Source: Hygrocybe punicea
Lineage: Eukaryota; Basidiomycota; Agaricomycetes; Agaricales; Hygrophoraceae
Length of the DNA stretch: 64,000 nucleotides
Assembly (NCBI GenBank): GCA_963556145.1
Contig: OY744464.1
Coordinates: 3,100,001 to 3,164,000 of the forward strand
Reading direction: 5' to 3'
Made by a program: the position numbers and the translations under genes. Positions 32,526 to 45,120 of the stretch are shown here, one piece after another. The first letter of the stretch is position 1; each line of letters starts with the position of its first letter. Below the pieces are notes generated by a model, which saw only the letters and a list, made by a program, of their open reading frames with translations, did not search any database and was not told the origin of the DNA.

Positions 32526-32597
32526 GGTCTTAATTTATGTAATAAGTCGGATTAAGTCGGATTAAGTCAAATTAAGTCAACCGGTGTTTTCCTGATG

Positions 32598-32904
32598 TAG
32601 CCCTCTGCAATGTCTCTTCCTGTGTTTCGCTTGTTCACTGACTGAACAACGCCTGCTGACATTTCAAGTCTTGTTGTTGAATTTCGGCTCTGTGCTTGTG
32701 TTCGGTGTCATGCTCCTCGGCCTCCTGGATAGCTTCGATTGCTTTTGTGTATTCTTGCATCGCAAACAAGACAAGTGACTTGTGAATGTATCCTTTCACT
32801 ATACGACACCAGCTCTAGATCAGTGGACGTCTTGCCGACCAGAGCCACCATAAGAGATGCACCAAACTGGGGGTCGATCTTGATCGCCTCCTCGGCATCC
32901 TTTA
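32598..32904 (-). pseudogene. STI1: STI1/Hop, middle fragment (end of TPR2B and linker)
   Basis: Minus-strand text reads KDAEEAIKIDPQF near 32900, a probable intron, then GYIHKSLVLFAMQEYTKAIE, and finally TSETQEETLQRA against the edge of element B. These match the last TPR repeat of STI1 and the linker before its C-terminal STI1 domain. A stop codon (TGA) precedes TSETQ. The matching C-terminal part lies at 17452-17670. Confidence 0.88.
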
Positions 32905-33850
32905 CACAACGTGCAAGAGACCATTGGCCCCATATGGAAAATGTAACAAAGACACAATAAAAGTGTTGAATTAGAACTAGATATTTGCCTCGCCACATTA
33001 GTAACTACATTTTGAATTTATAAGGGATTTTGCCTGAGCAATGACACATGTCAAACATAAAATATCAGCACCTCCAAACACTACCTGTAAACTAGCTGTA
33101 ATTTAAATTTTAATCCTTCTTTCATACCCATGTTTGCCACTCCAATGTTTTGAATCTTTGCCAGTCAGACACATGGCAAAATCTGATTTGAAATTTTAAG
33201 TTTTTGCCATGTGTTCGACTGGCAAAGATTCAAAACATTGGAGTGGCAAACATGGGTATGAAAGAAGGATTAAAATTTAAATTACAGCTAGTGGGTGCCT
33301 GTCCGTAACAATAAATATATTCAGGAATCATAGATTTTCACCATAGTGGGACACAATTCCAATACCGCAAAGACCCCGGAAAAGTATTTAGACTCCGTTT
33401 CCAAAAGCAGGCTATATATGTAATGAATAAACACAAAATCTGTACAGGGGGGGCTACCCCTCTGAATAGAATACAAGATATGTTTTCAAGATCTGACCTG
33501 CCAAAGTAACCAGATTTGATTTTTGCCGACCTTCGGCCTGTCACTTCTTGTTCCCACGTTACCTTTGATTCCTTTTGACTTATTTGTAATCATAGCGGTT
33601 CCAACCCCGACTGAACCGCGTTTATTCCCCAGAATATATTTATTCTTATGGAAAGGCACCCAGTTTACAGGTAGCTTTTGGAGGTGCTGATATTTTATGT
33701 TTGACATGTGTCATTGCTCAGGCAAAATCCCTTATAAATTCAAAATGTAGTTACTAATGTGGCAAGGCAAATATCTAGTTCTAATTCAACACTTTTATTG
33801 TGTCTTTGTTACATTTTCCATATGGGGCCAATGGTCTCTTGCACATTGTG
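32905..33850. mobile_element. Element C: long-TIR element with TTA duplication
   Basis: 946 bp bounded by CACAACGTGCAAGAGACC and its inverted copy. The arms are over 180 bp long and match over most of 32905-33092 and 33665-33850. It is flanked by TTA (32902-32904 and 33851-33853). A 3-bp TWA duplication is typical of PIF/Harbinger, but no transposase is present. A smaller foldback MITE sits in its left arm. It interrupts the STI1 pseudogene between LPEAL and KDAEEA. Confidence 0.85.
33093..33291. mobile_element. Foldback MITE within element C
   Basis: 199 bp forming an almost perfect hairpin, with ends CTAGCTGTAATTTAAATTTT and its complement. The right arm of element C lacks this insert (CCTGTAAACTGGGTGCC is continuous there), which shows the insertion site directly. 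Confidence 0.88.
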
Positions 33851-33950
33851 TTAGAGCCTCAGGCAAGGCCACCAATTTGGTGTAAGCTGCAGCCCTATTG
33901 TTGTATCATTCGGGTCCCTTTTGATAAGGTACATCCATCAACTAACGTCA
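33851..33950 (-). pseudogene. STI1: STI1/Hop, upstream fragment of TPR2B
   Basis: Reads YLIKRDPND and then, after a small deletion and frameshift, NNRAAAYTKLVALPEAL up to element C. This is the first TPR of the TPR2B domain. I find no earlier STI1 exons, so the gene copy looks truncated at the 5' side too. Confidence 0.8.
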
Positions 33951-34270
33951 CGTGCCAAGTGTGACACGCCAAATTGAGTGGCTTTTGACGTGAAACACCT
34001 TTTTCTCAAGCTCCAAGCAATTTGGCTCCAATCAGCTCCTACAATTTATAGATAAAGTCTAATACTATCATCACCCCACACATCAGACAGGCCCAGCTTT
34101 CGGCCACTTCGAATTTCTCGCTTGATTTTAACTCAATCCACAGTAAACTTGATACAAGACATATAATACATCATATTGTTATTTTAGAAGTGTTTTCTAG
34201 GTGTAAAATGCAGTTTGTGGTGAGGAGAAAAAAAAGCAATTGGTCACGCTTTGACAGGTGGGGTTCAAAT
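33951..34270. other. Non-coding stretch between STI1 remnant and element D
   Basis: No gene, RNA or repeat recognised. Confidence 0.4.
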
Positions 34271-35772
34271 CACCTGACCTTCCCACAATAAGAGCCTAAC
34301 GATAGTGGCTGATCATGAGTCTCAGCCACTATCGTTAGGCTCTACTTTGCTAAAATCCCTTCCAGCCATAAATCGTGTCCCAAAGCCTGAAATAACTTAG
34401 AATCGTCGTAGCTACCAGTACCATATATAGATACCAGTACTATATACAGGCAATAACCTTATCAGGACAGCTGGAACGTCAGGAACGCTGGCCTTAGCCG
34501 TCGTCAGGGTCCCGCCCGTCATCATTAGGGTCCCGCCCGTTGCATCAGGGTCTCGCGCTCATTGCCACTGACGACAGCAATGCGTTCTCCTCTTCCCCTC
34601 CCTCTTTTAGGCTCGTTCTTTTTGTAGACATGATGTATTATTAAATATATGTACATTCTCAATGCTAAACAGGGTGTGACACCGTAACTACATTCGCTAT
34701 AGGCAGCGTGGGAGAGGGGGAGTCTGAGGTGGAGGAAAGGCGTGCAAAGGGCGGGAGAGGCAGGGGAGGAGGGTGGGGAGGGTACGTGGGGCATCTGCCG
34801 GGTAGGTTAGGGACACACCTGTTGGAGGGAACGGGAGGGCCGTGCGAGGAGTGGGAGGGCTGTTGTTGGGAGAACGGGATGGCCGTCTAGGGAGCGAGAG
34901 GGTGGTTGGTGGCCTTGGGGGGACGGATATGGCCCTGGGGGAGTAGAGGGTAGCTGTCCAGGGGGTGGGATAGCCGTCCGGGGAGCGGGACAATGTGGGA
35001 TGGCCCCGGGGGGGTGGAGATGACCCTGAGGGGAGCGGGAGGGCTGTTGGGAGAAACGGGAGGATTATGTGAGGAGCGGGAGGGCTGTTGGGAGAACGTG
35101 ATGGCCGTCTGGGGAGCAGAGGGAGCGGGAGGGCCATGTGAGGAGGGGGAGGGCTGTTGGGACAACGAGATGGCCGTCTGGAGTGCGGGTGGTTGGTGGC
35201 CTGAGGGAGCAGAGGGAGCAGGAGGGCCATGTGAGGAGGGGGAGGGCTGTTGGGACAACGAGATGGCTGAATAGAGGGTAGCTGTCTGGGGAGTGGGATG
35301 GCCGTTCTGGGGAGTGGGACAATGTGGGGTGGCCCTTGGGGGATAGAGATGACCATAGGGGGAGTGGGAAGGCCGTTGGGAAACGGGAGGCTATGGGATG
35401 GTGGGAGATGGTCTGGAGGGAGCAGCATCGCTGTCTGGGGGGAGTGGGACAATGTCGGGTGCAAGATGGCCATGTGAGGAGTGGGAGGGCTGTGTGGGGA
35501 GCCGAAGGAGGCGAGATGGCCATGGAGGGCCTGCAATGGACATCGGGCGACATGGTTGTGCGGGGCAGGAGGAGGGCAATCATCACACCTAGAGGAATTG
35601 GCTGGTAAGATCATGGAGACCATTGACCATGTTTGCATGCTCACCTCTGCGCCCCATGGATGCGTTGCCCATCCACTCTCTTGTCGTCGTTGCAGCTGTC
35701 TTCATTTTGTTGATCCACACATTGTCTTCATTTGTTGATCCAGCGTGAGAACCTAACTCAGACACCGCTGAT
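34271..35772. repeat. Left inverted arm of element D
   Basis: Contains the tip hairpin (34290-34345), a unique AT-containing segment to about 34700 and a G-rich tandem region (34700-35590) of short units such as GGGAGCGGGAGGGC. Long reading frames across the G-rich part are by-products of the repeats. Confidence 0.85.
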
Positions 35773-35803
35773 TTTCCCATGCTTACGTGTGTCCTTCTAC
35801 AGT

Positions 35804-38800
35804 ATGAGTTCACATTTAGGGATGTCTCAGAAGGTTGTTGGCCTTTCCTCCACCGCCATCAAACATACCGGGCGTGCTCACAAGCGTCGCAGCTATGTCT
35901 TGCATGCCGGGAAGCAGCAACAGCGGCAATCCACCCACGATCGGAAGCGGCGAGCCATAATCCAAGGTTTGTCTTGCTATCTATCGGATTCCCATTCCCA
36001 TCCTTCACCATCAGAACTATCTCAGAATGATCGCAATGCTGTAATGGAGATGGATATTGAAGCAAGCCTTACGGGTGACGCTGATGTGTTCAATACCGTT
36101 TCTCCAGGTGATGAAGGATTTGACATCAGCCATGAAGGTGGCAAATTCGAAGTTTTTGATGACCTCGCAGAGGGCATCGCCGGTCTCACCGGCCTGTAAG
36201 TATTGTCCTGCCCTTCCATAGCCTTCCTGTTAACAGTCTCGACAACAGGTGCTGAATTGATCACCGAGACCATTGCAATCGTCTAGAGAACCAGCATGCC
36301 CACTGGATGATGCAGATTGAAAGACTCATCCCTGCCTTTTTGGACTACACCATGCATGCCGACAAGTGTGAACCATTAGCAACATTACCACCTGTGGGCG
36401 AACTCCAAGGAACACCTCTTCCCACTCTTGATCTCGTTGATACCTTCTGTGAGTCAATCTGATCTCATCATCCCCAACCCCTCCTGACCGCTTATTGAAG
36501 TTCGAAAGCAAGCTTCTCTTAGCACACTGTCTACTGATCTCTACCCAAATGAATCCCTCCTTTGCCACGGCTTCCTTGGTTGCTCCCCACTGCATCCCAC
36601 CACCGCCATCTCCATTCTGGCTCTCGCAAACTTCCGCCAGATACACCGTACCTGTCCTCGTCTCAGTATTGAGGCGCAGTGTAAAACATTATGTCATATG
36701 CACCAGGTTCGTGTTCAGATGATTGATGGCTGGTTCTCAATGTAGCATTGCCAGATCCCTTATGGGGCCTATTTGGCCAAACAATTTACAGCCGCTTATG
36801 ATGTGTAGCTCGAAATCCAATGCCATGTGAACGTTCAAATTCAAGCAGCCCTGGGCTACGATTCACCGAGATACCGGCTGCTAAATGTTTGCCCCGCCTG
36901 TTTTTACAAACTCGACGATGAACCACACCTCAAATTTTCCTCTTTCTGTGCTGTCGATGGCAACAACTACCTGAAGCGCTTGTGCACCGCCATACACAAC
37001 GTCATTGCACGCCTCGATTCCTGCTCCCTTCCTTCTGACTGTTGGCTTTCTGCAGAAGAAGTTAACCACTTTGCTGATGAGGTTAAACATCAGCTGGTGG
37101 GTGTCCTGTTGGTCCAACACTACCTTGGGAGACTGAATACTCGGCAGGTCAAGAATCCTAATCCAGATGTCACATTTGATGATTGGGAAGATGACCAGGA
37201 TTCCCCACAAGCAGAATGCGTTAAGCGGTGGCGCAATGCAGGGCCCGAACAACGTAAGAAAATGTTCGCCCTGTTTGAAGAATCCGGTATCTTCATAGCG
37301 GTTTGCTGCCATCATTTTTTATTACTTGGCTGTGATATGATCCGAAGCAGCAAGCTGTACATGTCATCCCCTTCTCCTTTTTTCCTGTCTGACATTATCT
37401 CAGCGCCAAATACCCTCTCGCAATAATTGACTGTTTACTGGAGGTTTATGGTGCTGACATTGGAGTCACCTACGACATTGGATGTGCTTTCGAGGCAACA
37501 GTGGAGCACAGCAGCCTTGCGGAGCATGCACGAGAACTGCGTTTGAGACTCATGGTGGGTGCTTTCATGGACATGCCCACAACAGGGCCTGTCAGGTACG
37601 GTGGCACCCGTTATATATAGAAGGGACTGGTCTTTTTGCAGGCAAAGGCTGTGAACATGTGTTTTCACTCTCCAATGAGACCGCCCATGATACTTGACAT
37701 GCCTCATGGTTCCATCGCCTGCAAACTATCCTCGAATATTTTGACCACTGGGATGATGACAAGTATGCTGCGCTCAGTAAGTGTTGATTGCTTCCAAGAC
37801 CCTTGAACTGATCTGGTTTCAGGAAAATTCCTGTGGAACCATTATCGTGAGGCCTTAGCATTGATCTCGTCCCTGGAAACAGAGCTTGGTGGCATCAAAG
37901 AAAAACTCAAGATAACTGATGATGATCTCGTTCGTTTTTTTGCTGACGAAGTCGCGTACCTGAATGCTTTGAAAGCAACTCCAGTGACTGAAGTCCTCAA
38001 AATTCAGTATGTCCAGGCACTCAATGAGTTGTCTTGCATGCAGTAAGCAAATTTGGCCTCCGAGTTGATCGGTTTTGATTTGGCGCACCATATCCAGTAA
38101 GGAATAGAACCTGTCATGTGCAGCGGCAAATGAGGTCTTTATGAAAGTGGCTGCCCAAAACATCCATTCAGCGATTCTCCAAGCCCGACGATGAGTCGAC
38201 ACTGCTTATGTGAAGCTTCAGAATTGCGAGGCGTATGTATCCAATTTAGAAGCCCAGCTTAACATTGAGGAACGGTGGACCATGGATTCACCCAACTACC
38301 AACGCAATAGGGAACAAGTTGCCCTCTGGGATTATCATGAGGCACTCAATGAATTGGAGCATCTCATTGTTATGCGTCTATTTGAACTCTCGAAGCTTCG
38401 CATGTCCGGAACAGGTAAGTCATCTGTTTACTAAACAATTTGATTGCTAAACTTGGGCAGGATACAAGCTTCACCGTCAGATCGGTAAAGCACTGCAACG
38501 TCAATCAGAAGCTATATGAAATGCTCTAACCAGATACAATGAGCAGGCCGCCAAGCTTTATCCCCCACATCCTGCCCTCTCGTGGAAGGAAATCGTTGAG
38601 TACAGTTTTCTGGCTGAATTCGACCTCCTCTGCCATTCTCGTGCTGACGTGCATCGAGAGCCATGGGTGCAACCTGCACATTGTGAGGCGGTAACCAAAT
38701 ATTTCAAGCTTGCTCGGGCACGGGAGGAGATTGTGCGACTCAATGTTGAGATACTTCATCTTCGCACCCGAATCCACAATGACACAGTTCATGTTGTCGG

Positions 38801-39109
38801 AGTTCTTGAAGATCTTGCAACCAGCAATCCCTCATTGTGTGCTGCGGTACGAAAGTGGTGGACACTGCAATCATTGGTGAATGAGATGCTTTTGCAACAG
38901 TTGGATATGATTGAATGGCTTCCTGGTTTCACGGGTAAGCGCGGTATTGGAAAATGTGCCAGCTCGACTCTTCCGCAGGATAATGTGGAGCCAGAGCCCA
39001 GTCTTGTTACTGAGTCAACCGAGGATATGGATGCTGAATCCCCACAGGAACATGCACAGGATCTTGAGAAGATGACGGATTTCATGCAGTGCATTTCTGT
39101 TGCAGATTG
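35804..39109 (+). pseudogene. KDZ (Kyakuja-Dileera-Zisupton) transposase, decayed
   Basis: Exon-like pieces in order match a fungal KDZ transposase. A basic N terminus starts MSSHLGMSQ. A middle part near 36830-37300 has VCPACFYKLDDEP, FCAVDGNNYLKRL and KMFALFEESGIFIAVCCHHF. Next come YPLAIIDCLLEVYGADIGVTY (in pieces), FHGHAHNRACQ and GCEHVFSLSNETAHDT. The C-terminal part near 38600-38760 reads AEFDLLCHSRADV and YFKLARAREEIVRLNVEI. In-frame stops occur at 36806-36808 (TAG) and 37695-37697 (TGA where the family has Arg). The transposase is inactive. Confidence 0.92.
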
Positions 39110-39374
39110 AATGTACACACAACTGTATCATATATATTGTGAATGCTAGTATTTGAGGATATCTCAGGCATGAATTTATGAAGATTAGGATGCCTCGCAT
39201 CATGATGGCCTGTGCTGGAGCTCCAATACCTTCAGCAGAAGTATCCTGTTGAAGGGAAACAGAATTGTTCATACTGTACAGTAGAGTATCAATGAATTCT
39301 GTGTATATTGCATGGATTTCAGACAGTTTGTGTTTGCCGCCACAACTCGGTTTCTGTTTTGTTTTGTGGATCAT

Positions 39375-40642
39375 GTCAAATCCATCTCCCACTAAGTTGC
39401 ACGCTCCAGCCAGATCTACCCCTAGCTACACTGTATCTGGTGTGCACACCATGCATGCCCTGACTGCTGACAGTGGTTCTAGCTCGACGGCTCGTCTAGC
39501 AAGCGTGTGGGCCTGCCTGCGACATCAACTTTCCATCGACAACAGCCATTTGTCAATGAGGCGCAATGGTGGACTTCATCCAATGTACATTGCACTCCAT
39601 GGCGACGGAAATGCTGTTGGAAAGGATTGTCAGGAGATTAAGCAGGTGCTGGATGAATCGTGCAAGGACCTCTTCGACGCCATAAGTAGTTTTTTCTTGC
39701 ATTTCTCATTTTCTATATTTTTAGCTCACCCCAACTGTTGTTCAGCTGGTGGTGCTCGATCACATTGATGGAGGAATCACCGTGCTTATGCGGTGTCCGG
39801 GCTATCAAACATCAGAGGACCTCACTGTCGAGAACATTACCGTTGATCTCTACGTCTCACTGCGTGAATTACATGAACGGAGTCAACACATCAGCAAGCG
39901 AGTAGCAGTTCTAGCACAGTCTTTTGGAGAGGACATGGCCCTGCCGCATCTTCGGCAATTCGCTGCCCGTTGTTTCATTGAAAACGTTGTCCCTCCGCAA
40001 GCACCCTGTAAGTTCTTGCCATGCCAATGTGCTAGGATCTGCTTACAGTCAGTGATAGCCTTCGGAGTACAGCTCAAGACAGATGGAACATGCATCCTGC
40101 CGCCGACCCTCACTCCTGGTGGTTCGCACATTCACTGTTGCTGCCTCCCAACCAGAAGGCTGACCGGCAGTGTAGCTGAGGAAACTGATGATGAACAATG
40201 GTGGGCAGAGGCTGCCAACACTTTGGTGGGCTTCAAACATGCCAAGCCCCCTGCACTAATCTCCAGTGGTGCTCCCACTGGTCTGGCTGGCCTGGTCCTG
40301 ACACCTCCACCTTTGAGCACCACACCTCAATCAACTGTGTTGACGCCGATCCCTTCACCCTCAAAAACGGCACCTTCAGGATGCAGCATCATGCTCACGC
40401 CTGTCCCTGCCTTGCCGACGCTCTCATCGATGTTAACCAGAACCCGAGAAGCATCTGTGGGACAGGCTGTTTTACCTCGTGATGGATTTGGCGGTGCCAT
40501 AATCAGTCTCGGCCTGCATACCGATGCCATATTGGATCGCTTTGAACTCAACGATACTCTTCTCCCGCACCTCCGTGTTCTCATGACTACTGTTCATAGT
40601 AGCAAATGGGAGGCTACGCTGATGTGGTTTCCACATCTATGA
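39375..40642 (+). CDS. Uncharacterised gene next to the KDZ transposase
   Basis: At least three exons. The first starts MSNPSPTKLHAPARS and runs to about 39687. The second, from about 39743, reads LVVLDHIDGGITVLMRCPGY and continues to about 40006. The third covers about 40057-40642 and is Pro/Thr-rich, ending ILDRFELNDTLLPHLRVL. No domain recognised. It lies in the same orientation as the transposase and inside the same arms, so it is probably a second gene of element D. The exact splice sites and coding status are uncertain. Confidence 0.55.
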
Positions 40643-41930
40643 CCCTGGATAAAGAGATAATAAAAGATGAAAATGTTGCAAAGGTGCGAACGGGACTTGG
40701 GACACTCCCGACAATAACGCGATAATGCGCGATAATATGCGCGATCAAATAAACAAACGTGGAGAGTCGTGAGATAACGCGATATTGCAATGCAGTGATA
40801 AACAAGAATCGGAAGGCTTAGCTGGGTGTCCTAGATGACAGCGCGATACGCAGCGATGACGCGACGAGACGAGGGTTCTATGCTACGACTTAGGTCGCGA
40901 TAGCGGAGAGTGCGCAACGAGAAAAGACACAGATTTGAGTAGGAATGACTGGATTTTTAAACTTAAGACGCAAACTAGTGGGGAGGGGAGAACTGGGTTC
41001 TTCGTCGTTTATTTTCTACTACAGGACACTTTTTATATTCTAAAGGGATAGGGGTTTAAGGGTGGATGAGTGAAATAGAAATGCAGCAAAATATCGCATG
41101 AAAGCGACGAAATGGGAACGGAATAGTGAAGGATTTGAAATAACGGCAAATATCACATGAAAGTCGGCGAAAAGATGAAGATAAACCAGATGAATTACAT
41201 TTCTGGTATCGGACTCGGTGTCCGAACGTATAGGACATGTTTAACGGTCGTGTTTCAGCATATTGAGACCGGGTTGCGCGGTTAAGATACAGCGAAGATG
41301 TCGCAGTCACGCGCGCGTCGATCGGCGTAAGTCGCGCAAGTCGTGGGCGGCGCGCTGATGTTTCGCATGTACGCAGGATGCGGAAGAGTCGTAGGGAAAG
41401 TAAAATTGGATCCTATGAGAGATTCTGTGCCCACAGGGAGAGACTGCGTATCAACGCTCCAGGGCCATCAATGGGGACTTGGCTACGAACAAGCCATCAG
41501 TCTGTCAAATGCAATGCTCACCGATATCAAGAACCAATCTTTGCCTCAGCTCCAGGTACCGACTTTGTGTCTCTCTGACCTGAGATAATTGGTTGATTAG
41601 TTCCCACAGCAATCCAAAAGCATCACGTCATCATTATCTCGGCTGTTCCTCTACTCCTGTATTGTGTGCTTAGTGGCCGTGGTGGCTCTGTTTGTGTTTT
41701 AAAAAGGGTCATGTTTCATCCTTTTTTAGCTTAGTTTCTCTGGCTTTCTAGCCGGCGAACAAACATGCCGCTGTGTACAATATCATGCTGTTCCAGTTTT
41801 GGTGCCCAATGGTGCCAACAAGACTATTTTCTGTTGACGTGTGAAATTCCTACCGGTTCCAAGATCAGTATGCCCCTTTTTATTTTGTTGACATGTGAAC
41901 TAAAGTATTACCACCGTTATTTATATCAAG
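40643..41930. other. Non-coding interior of element D
   Basis: Rich in GCGATA/CGATAA-like words; no gene with a recognisable motif. A plus-strand frame at 41343-41588 has no support. Some text near 40930-41040 loosely resembles 53600-53710, possibly old LTR remnants. Confidence 0.4.
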
Positions 41931-43523
41931 GTGGTTCGTTTATCGCCACCAAATTCCAACCCACCCCTACGGTCTTGCAGACTCGCTTTTACAAGCCGAC
42001 TGCAAAGCCATCTGGACACATCCAACACATCACAAGGAAACACAGGAGGGTTCAACTTACTAAAGAAGCGCAAGTGGCTATTAATGCCCATCAACGTGAG
42101 GCAGCCAAGCAATACAAGAAGGATATCGACGAAGTATGGGCCGAGATCGGTGAGAAAGCCAAAAACCTCGTGTCAACCCACCACAAGAGTGTCCAGCGTG
42201 TTCAAGGCAAACTCCATATGGGTCAGAGTCTCACCCACAAACAACGCGCCAAACCCAATGCATGGAATGCATTTTGCTGGAAGAAGAGCATTTCTCTGAA
42301 GGAGAATGATGGCGATGAGAGTAGGGCTTTATCACTCTAATGAACTGGCTGTTCTGACTATGCCAACAAAGATTCCCCCCCAAGAAGTGAGGCTGACAAC
42401 AGTAAATCCTTTTCTTCTCGTAGCTTAGGCATATCTTCATTGATCTTAACTCCGAAAGGGACTGGAAGGGAGGTTCTACAAGGACTCGTTCATTTTCACA
42501 AGCCAGAGTATGAGGCACTGACTGAGGAACAGAAGACGGAACTCATCAAAGAGTTCGAGACTCACAAGGCAAACTGAACGTGTGGACTTCGGATCTCCAC
42601 CAAGTCGAGGGTCAATGATGTGACGAAGACGCTCAAGGTTATAGAAAATGAGGTACAGACTTCACTGTTCACCATATTTGTGGTCTCATCATGTTGCACG
42701 CAGTTGAGCAATTTGAGATCACGCACTGGTGTGGAGTCCCTACTTTTTGCTGCACATGGGTCGACAGATCTCCCTCTCCATGGTCTCATATATGAAACCG
42801 ATGGCATCAAAAACTTTTTGGAGGGTGTCATGAATATGGACACACAACATTTTATTGGCAAGATGGAAGGCTTTGCGGTGCAGGGAATCAAAGGTTGATT
42901 TTATTTTAGTCTGTCGAAGGTCATTGTTTGATGTGGTTTAGGATCTGCCAAGAATCACCAGCAGCATGTATCTTTGCTTCGCGCAGACATCCAAAGTGAG
43001 ATTCAGACCGGTCTCCATATGTATTCCTATGAATCAATAATGTTGCTATTACTTATATCTGCCAGGTAACATTACAAAGGATCCCAAGGCCCGGATGCAT
43101 TGGGCGTATCACTGGCGCAATGTAGTACGACGCTATCAAGTCAGTATTGAGGGATGGCCCGAGAAACACGCCTTCAAGAACCTGAGTACAATTTCTATCT
43201 CAATCACTGACCTGGAGGACATCCTTCGACACTTGAGGGTGGGTATAATCTATTGGCGCAAACTCACCGATGAGGAATTCAAGGAGTTGGATGGACAAAG
43301 GGAGGCTGACATCTTGGCTGGCAATATCAAGGAACCAGCACATCGCCATCGCTCCAATTATGGTAAGAAGAGGTCCAGGGGCCAGAATGATGGAAACCAG
43401 GGCCCTGCCAAGAAACACCGAAGCTGCAGTGTAATTGATACCGATGATGAAACTGATGGTGGGGCGGAGACTCTGGCTGAAGGTGAAGGGAGCAGCAGCC
43501 ATGGCGCTGTGGATAATAACTGA
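41931..43523 (+). pseudogene. Transposon-associated basidiomycete protein family, decayed
   Basis: Pieces match a family common in Agaricomycete genomes beside transposons. They read HHKSVQRVQGKLHMGQSL and AKPNAWNAFCWKK (about 42180-42290), then HKPEYEALTEEQKTEL (about 42500). SRVNDVTKTLKVIENE, GSTDLPLHGLIYETDGIKNF and KMEGFAVQGIKG follow. The last exon, 43075-43523, has ARMHWAYHWRNVVRRYQVSI and a Lys/Arg-rich tail. A TGA at about 42576 interrupts the frame before GLRISTKS. Function unknown. Confidence 0.75.
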
Positions 43524-43929
43524 TAGGCTGGTCGCACCTGACTGTACTCAATGTTGACTTAAATTGCTATGTTTGACTTGTCTCACCACATGACATGAAC
43601 TCATACTGTAATTAAGAGACACTCAGGTAAGCATGGGAAAATCAGCGGACCTCCATACAAAGGGTTTTTCCAATCTACCAATTTGCCGAAATCGGGACAC
43701 GACAAGTTCTGGTTATTATGTAATAATTTGTTGGTCACACTGTAAAATATTTTTAATAATATAGAAATAGTACCTATGACCGAGATTATTTTACATAAAA
43801 ACTCTAATATATGTCTTTGTCTCATGTGCTGCTGGATTAGTCTTAGAAAAACATCCCGAGTGAATAAATTAAATATTATCATATAATGTATCTTTGGGGT
43901 TAGGTCATGTGACCTTCCCATGACCGATG

Positions 43930-45120
43930 TCTGAGTCTGAGTCTGGTTCTCATGCTTGATCAACAAACGAAGACAGCTGCAACGATGACAAGAAAATGGA
44001 CGTGCAACGCATTCTCGGGGCACAGGTGAGCATGCGAACATGGTCGACGGTCTCCGTGAACTTACCAGCGAATAGTGACAACTGCCCTCCTCCTGCCCCC
44101 ACCATCCCGCTCCGCGCGTCCATTGTGCACCCTCCACGGCCATCTCACCTCCTTTGGCTCCCCACACAGCCCTCCCGCTCCTCACACCATCACGTTCCCC
44201 ATGGCCATCCAGCTCCCCCACAGCATTCCTGAGCCATTTCCCTTGCACTGACCACCCTACACCGTCTCACTGCCCCAGGACAGCCATGCTGCTCCCTCCA
44301 GGACCATCTCCCACCATCATCATCTCCATCCCCCCCAGGGCCACCCCACGGTATCCCACTCCCCATACGACCATCCCACTCCCCGGACAGCTACCCTCTG
44401 CTCCCCAGGGCCATCTCCGTCCCCCCAAAGCCACCAACCACTCTCCCGCTCCCCAGATGGCCATCCCGTTCTCCTAACAGCCCTCCCGCTCCTCACATGG
44501 CCCTCCCTCTCCCCAGGGCCACCAGCCACCCTCTCACTCCCCAGACAGCCCTGGACAGCTACCCAAAGGCACCAACCACCCTCCCACTCAGCCCTCCCGC
44601 TCCCCACATGGCTCTCCCGCTCCCTCTGCTCCCCAAGGCCACCAACCACCCTCCCGCTCTCCAGATGGCCATCTCATTGTCCCAACAGCCCTCCCCCTCC
44701 TCACATGGCCCTCCCGCTCCCTCTGCTCCCCAGACGGCCATCACGTTCTCCCAACAGCCCTCCCGCTCCTCACATAATCCTCCCGTTTCCCCCAACAGCC
44801 CTCCCGCTCCCCCTAGGGTCATCTCCACCCCCCCAGGGCCATCCCACATTGTCCCGCTCCCCGGACGGCTATCCCACCCCCTGGACAGCTACCCTCTACT
44901 CCCCCAGGGCCATATCCGTCCCCCCAAGGCCACCAACCACCCTCTCGCTCCCTAGACGGCCATCCCGTTCTCCCAACAACAGCCCTCCCACTCCTCGCAC
45001 GGCCCTCCCATTCCCTCCAACAGGTGTGTCCCTAACCTACCCGGCAGATGCCCCACGTACCCTCCCCACCCTCCTCCCCTGCCTCTCCCGCCCTTTGCAC
45101 GCCTTTCCTCCACCTCAGAC
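43930..45120. repeat. Right inverted arm of element D, inner part
   Basis: Reverse complement of about 34720-35772, including the same Pro-coding/G-rich tandem units on the opposite strand. It stops at 45120 where element E begins. Confidence 0.85.

Larger units (their letters stand above)
18826..32597. mobile_element. Element B: Plavaka (CACTA-like) DNA transposon with nested insertions
   Basis: The ends are inverted repeats: CATCAGGAAAACAC followed by GGTTGACTTAATTTGACTTA at the left, with its complement at the right. Arrays of TTGACTTAA-like subrepeats follow inside. A 3-bp duplication TAG flanks it (18823-18825 and 32598-32600), as expected for the CMC/CACTA superfamily. It contains a decayed Plavaka transposase, a hAT-like MITE, a second decayed plus-strand gene, a Gypsy retrotransposon and a long foldback near its right end. 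Without the Gypsy element it would be about 7.4 kb. Confidence 0.9.

Noticed and set aside
34255..34280. GGTTCAAATC as a tRNA T-arm
   Set aside because: No flanking cloverleaf; it lies across the left end of element D.
34697..35644. 315-codon Pro-rich frame in the left arm of element D
   Set aside because: Created by G-rich tandem repeats; equally long frames occur in other frames and in the inverted arm, and no non-repetitive domain is present.
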